Positions 61,379 through 64,000 of a stretch of 64,000 nucleotides of DNA are shown here, in pieces (positions within the stretch are counted from its first letter, which is position 1; every line of letters starts with the position of its first letter). The notes below the pieces were generated by a model. The model was not told the DNA's origin, searched no databases, and saw nothing but the letters and a program-made list of their open reading frames with translations. Location of the stretch: positions 1-64,000 of the forward strand of contig CAMPKA010000007.1 of the NCBI GenBank assembly GCA_946887075.1, read 5' to 3'. The translations under genes were made by a program, and so were the position numbers. The DNA is from an uncultured Salinimicrobium sp. (GTDB lineage: Bacteria > Bacteroidota > Bacteroidia > Flavobacteriales > Flavobacteriaceae).

Positions 61379-62397
61379 ACTTCCTGGCTGTGGGATCCAT
61401 CCAGGTCATCAGCATCAGATTCTTTTGGCCTGGTGCGAGCAGTTTTTCTGGACCTTGCTTCCCCTGATTTTTCTTGCCGCAGTAAATGATCGCGTTTCAT
61501 TGCCTCCCCGATCTGGTTTGATGCGGTAAACGAGGCTATCATATTGTTGAGCATGTCGCTCCCGGTCTGCGGCGAATTGGGAAGCAGGATCAAATTGCTC
61601 CTGGCTTCTTCCCCCAGGGATTGCAGGGTATCGTAATGCTGCGTGACTACAATCAGAGCTGAGGCTTCCTGAGAGTTGATCCCTACATTATTCAATACAT
61701 CCACGCTTTCCTCCAGGCCGCGGGCGATTTCCCTTCGCTGGTCTGCGATTCCCTGGCCCTGCAGCCGTTTGCTTTCCGCCTCCGCCCTGGCTTTCGCCAC
61801 GATCTTAATGCGTTCGGCCTCCGCCTCGTACTCGGCTGCCACTTTTTCCCGTTCAGAGGCGTTGATTCGGTTCATCGCAGCCTTAACCTGAACATCAGGA
61901 TCGATGTCGGTTACCAGGGTCTTGATTATGTCATAGCCGTATTCCTCCATGGCCTCATTTAGTTCCCGCTTAACCGCAATGGCGATATCATCCTTTCTTT
62001 CAAAAACATCATCGAGCTTCATTTTCGGCACTTCTGCCCGAACCACGTCGAAGACGTAGGAGGTGATCTGGTTGTTGGGATCTTCCAATTTGTAGAAGGC
62101 ATCATAAATTCGACTGATGATGACCTGGAATTGAACTGATATCTTCAGTTTGACAAACACATCATCCTTGGTTTTGGTTTCAACCAGCACATCGAGTTGC
62201 TGTACCTTAAGACTGATTCTGCCAGAAATCCTGTCGATGACAGGTATCTTAAAGTGCAGACCACTGTTACTGACGCGCCGGAATTTCCCGAATCGTTCTA
62301 TAGCCGCAGCGGATTGCTGTCTTACGGTGAAGATTCCGGAAAAGAGAATGAGGAGTCCAAAAAATCCGATCAGGACAAGTGCGATGGTTGTCATCAT
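61375..62397 (-). CDS. SPFH/band-7 membrane protein (QmcA/paraslipin-like)
   Basis: A 340-residue protein. One N-terminal membrane helix (about 5-25) is followed by the SPFH domain (about 30-190, VRQQSAAAIERFGKFRRV, SGLHFKIPVID, VLVETKTKDDVFV) and an Ala/Glu-rich coiled coil (about 195-245, EYEAEAERIKIVAKARAEAE core). A charged tail ends the protein. The family forms ring-like scaffolds in the membrane and can modulate proteases such as FtsH. No NfeD partner is adjacent. Confidence 0.9.
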   Translation of the reverse strand: MMTTIALVLIGFFGLLILFSGIFTVRQQSAAAIERFGKFRRVSNSGLHFKIPVIDRISGRISLKVQQLDVLVETKTKDDVFVKLKISVQFQVIISRIYDAFYKLEDPNNQITSYVFDVVRAEVPKMKLDDVFERKDDIAIAVKRELNEAMEEYGYDIIKTLVTDIDPDVQVKAAMNRINASEREKVAAEYEAEAERIKIVAKARAEAESKRLQGQGIADQRREIARGLEESVDVLNNVGINSQEASALIVVTQHYDTLQSLGEEARSNLILLPNSPQTGSDMLNNMIASFTASNQIGEAMKRDHLLRQEKSGEARSRKTARTRPKESDADDLDGSHSQEV

Positions 62398-62442
62398 GCG
62401 AGGTGTTGGTTTTTAATTAACGTAATATAGAAAATAAACCGT

Positions 62443-62450
62443 TATTTTTG
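62443..62450 (+). promoter_or_regulatory. -7 element of the porin-like gene
   Basis: TATTTTTG, an exact match 29 bases before the ATG at 62480. Confidence 0.45.
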
Positions 62451-62479
62451 AGGATTCAAATCAAACTAAACCTACTTCT

Positions 62480-63160
62480 ATGGATGCAAAGAAATTCTTG
62501 TTTTTTGCGGCACTATTGATGATGTCTGTCAGCATGCAGGGGCAGAGAAGGATGTGGAACGGGGATTACAACAGGCTCGGAATTAAGGCAGGAGGAAATT
62601 ATTTCAATATTCTTACAGATGACCTACCGATAGAACCCAAGGTGAGCTGGACCGCAGGTTTCACGGCCCGGGCTTCCTTCTATAACAATTTCCAGTTTAT
62701 CTATGGGATCAATTTCTACGATTTCAAAATCCAGATGTCAGGAAGGGAAAAATTAGCAACTGACTCTGAAAAATACATGATCGACTACAATATGATCGGG
62801 GTCCAGGCCAGTTTTCTGGGGAGCTATAAGCTTTATGACCATTATCTGAGTGTGGAGGCGGGGCCGGTAGTGCAGATCAATGGAAAATTGGATGCCCGTC
62901 AGGATAAGGATTATTACTATATAGAAGGCTATGACCTGCAGGCGATAGATATCGAAAAAATCACTCCTTTCAGTGTAAACTTAGCCGCGGGAATCAGCGG
63001 TGGGATGGAGGCAGTTAAGTTCTGGGCCCAATATCAACACGGGGTGAATAATATTCTTTCGGGTCTTAATGACAATGGACTTGAGGACATCGATTCAGAT
63101 GTTCCGGAATTCAGCGGAAATATGAGTATGATAGCGGCAGGAGTTGTTTTTTTCCTTTAG
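62480..63160 (+). CDS. Outer-membrane beta-barrel (porin family, PorT/OMP_b-brl_2-like)
   Basis: A 226-residue protein with a signal peptide (about 1-21, ending MQGQ). The rest shows alternating strands with aromatic girdles (RLGIKAGGNYFNIL, FQFIYGINFYDFKI, YLSVEAGPVVQING) and ends in a strand with terminal Phe-Leu, as expected of an eight-stranded barrel. No specific ligand can be named. Confidence 0.82.
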   Translation: MDAKKFLFFAALLMMSVSMQGQRRMWNGDYNRLGIKAGGNYFNILTDDLPIEPKVSWTAGFTARASFYNNFQFIYGINFYDFKIQMSGREKLATDSEKYMIDYNMIGVQASFLGSYKLYDHYLSVEAGPVVQINGKLDARQDKDYYYIEGYDLQAIDIEKITPFSVNLAAGISGGMEAVKFWAQYQHGVNNILSGLNDNGLEDIDSDVPEFSGNMSMIAAGVVFFL

Positions 63161-63171
63161 TGCTCAAACCC

Positions 63172-64000
63172 TCAAAAGATCTGCTTAGCCCTTTGTAATC
63201 GACGAAGACTTTCCTCTTTTCCAAGGAGGCTTGCAATTTCAAAGACATCGGGTCCTTGCATGGCTCCCACAAGAGCGATCCTGAATGGCTGCATCACTTT
63301 TCCAAAACCGATGTTTTTACCCTCTATCCAGGCTTTTACGGCTTCCCGAATTGCAGAAGGAGTAAAAGCTGCCTGACCTTCCAAAACCGCGATCAGATCC
63401 TGTAGAAGCATAGCGGTATCTTCCTTACTGGCTTTTTTTACAGCCTTTTCATCGTATTTCTCCGGAGCACGGAAGAAATACCCTCCGATATCCAGAAAGT
63501 CTCTTAAAAAGCTCGTTCTTTCCTTTAGGAGACCCACGACCTGCTGCACATATGGGGTAGAGAATTTCAGACCCTGTTCCTCAAGGATTTTTTTCAAACC
63601 GACGGCAATCTCCTCATTCGGGGTTAACTGCATGTGGTGGTGCTGGAACCATTTCGTCTTTTCAGGATCAAACTTTGATCCTCCCCGGGAGACATGTTCA
63701 AGACTAAAGGCATCGATAAGCTCGGGCAGTTGATAAATCTCCTTTTCTGTCCCTCCGCCCTGGTTCCAACCTAACATCGCCAGCATATTCACCACTGCCT
63801 GAGGCAGGTATCCTTCTTCCCTGTATCCCGTAGAGACGCGTTTCGTCTCCGGATCGGTCCATTCCAAGGGGAAAACCGGAAATCCAAACTTATCTCCGTC
63901 CCTTTTACTGAGTTTTCCCTGGCCATAAGGTTTTAGGATCAGAGGAAGATGAGCGAATTTGGGAGTCTCCCAGCCAAAAGAACGGTAGAGCAGTACATGC
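63172..64000 (-). CDS. gltX: Glutamyl-tRNA synthetase, C-terminal part (cut by window edge)
   Basis: The frame runs from the stop at 63172 to the window edge, giving about 276 residues; the start lies outside. The KMSKS variant KLSKRDGDKFGFPVF is present near the edge, then LEWTDPETKRVSTGYREEGYLPQAVVNML (conserved core) and the helical anticodon-binding domain ending in SLRRLQRAKQIF. There is no stop in the visible part. A start predicted at 63867 would remove the KMSKS loop and is rejected. Confidence 0.94.
   Translation of the reverse strand, partial: HVLLYRSFGWETPKFAHLPLILKPYGQGKLSKRDGDKFGFPVFPLEWTDPETKRVSTGYREEGYLPQAVVNMLAMLGWNQGGGTEKEIYQLPELIDAFSLEHVSRGGSKFDPEKTKWFQHHHMQLTPNEEIAVGLKKILEEQGLKFSTPYVQQVVGLLKERTSFLRDFLDIGGYFFRAPEKYDEKAVKKASKEDTAMLLQDLIAVLEGQAAFTPSAIREAVKAWIEGKNIGFGKVMQPFRIALVGAMQGPDVFEIASLLGKEESLRRLQRAKQIF

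Noticed and set aside
1..64000. CRISPR arrays, insertion sequences, rRNA genes and integrases
   Set aside because: None could be seen on either strand; no regularly spaced repeats or transposase-like frames.

Overview
The window comes from a member of the Bacteroidota, most likely a marine-type Flavobacteriia. The evidence is the SusC/SusD pair, TonB-linked outer-membrane barrels, many lipoproteins, frequent TTG start codons with weak Shine-Dalgarno sites, and repeated promoter elements of the TAnnTTTG (-7) type that is specific to this phylum. Base composition is moderate, apart from one AT-rich gene at the left edge. The right edge cuts through gltX.

Left flank (1-6.8 kb): an AT-rich DUF1835/DUF3658 gene, a CAT-anticodon tRNA, methylmalonyl-CoA epimerase, rbfA, a LolC/E-type permease, dusB and a TonB-dependent outer-membrane barrel protein.

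Central locus (6.9-39.4 kb): 22 genes that together read as a dedicated system for eating peptidoglycan (cell-wall sugar and stem peptide). (a) A leftward pair: a GH3 N-acetylglucosaminidase fused to a serine beta-lactamase-like domain, and the NagX-like acyltransferase. (b) A rightward operon: ROK/NagC regulator, NagB fused to a PIG-L/LmbE deacetylase domain, an AmpD/AmiD-like lipoprotein amidase, an amidase fused to a NamZ exo-muramidase, a phosphoesterase with a PQQ-type propeller, and an exo/endonuclease/phosphatase-family protein. (c) A leftward pair: YkfC-like NlpC/P60 endopeptidase and YkfB-like L-Ala-D/L-Glu epimerase. (d) A second, lipoprotein NamZ. (e) A 15.8-kb leftward run: FHS/NagP-type MFS permease, creatininase-family hydrolase, GH20 hexosaminidase, MurQ, SusC, SusD, GHL10/DigH-like glycosidase, SSS symporter, GH9, LrgA and LrgB. 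The inferred flow is capture by SusCD, removal of peptides by amidases, removal of MurNAc by NamZ and of GlcNAc by GH3/GH20, sugar import, lactyl ether cleavage by MurQ, and entry into glycolysis through NagB. The peptide branch is handled by YkfC and YkfB. No MurNAc kinase and no classical NagA are in the window.

Right flank (39.8-64 kb): mainly housekeeping and envelope genes. These are lepA; two cation/proton antiporters with different regulatory C-termini; an MBL-fold hydrolase; an S8 and an M1 peptidase; rnpA with an S41 peptidase; an ElaA-like acetyltransferase and rpiB; a 48-residue membrane peptide; rnr; a GIN-domain protein; a LysE exporter; tRNA-Cys; folB; glnS; a YtxH/holin-X/DUF6327 mini-operon; an SPFH protein; a porin-like barrel; and the 3' part of gltX. 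No insertion sequence, integrase, CRISPR array or rRNA was seen. All functions are read from motifs and gene order by eye, without database searches.
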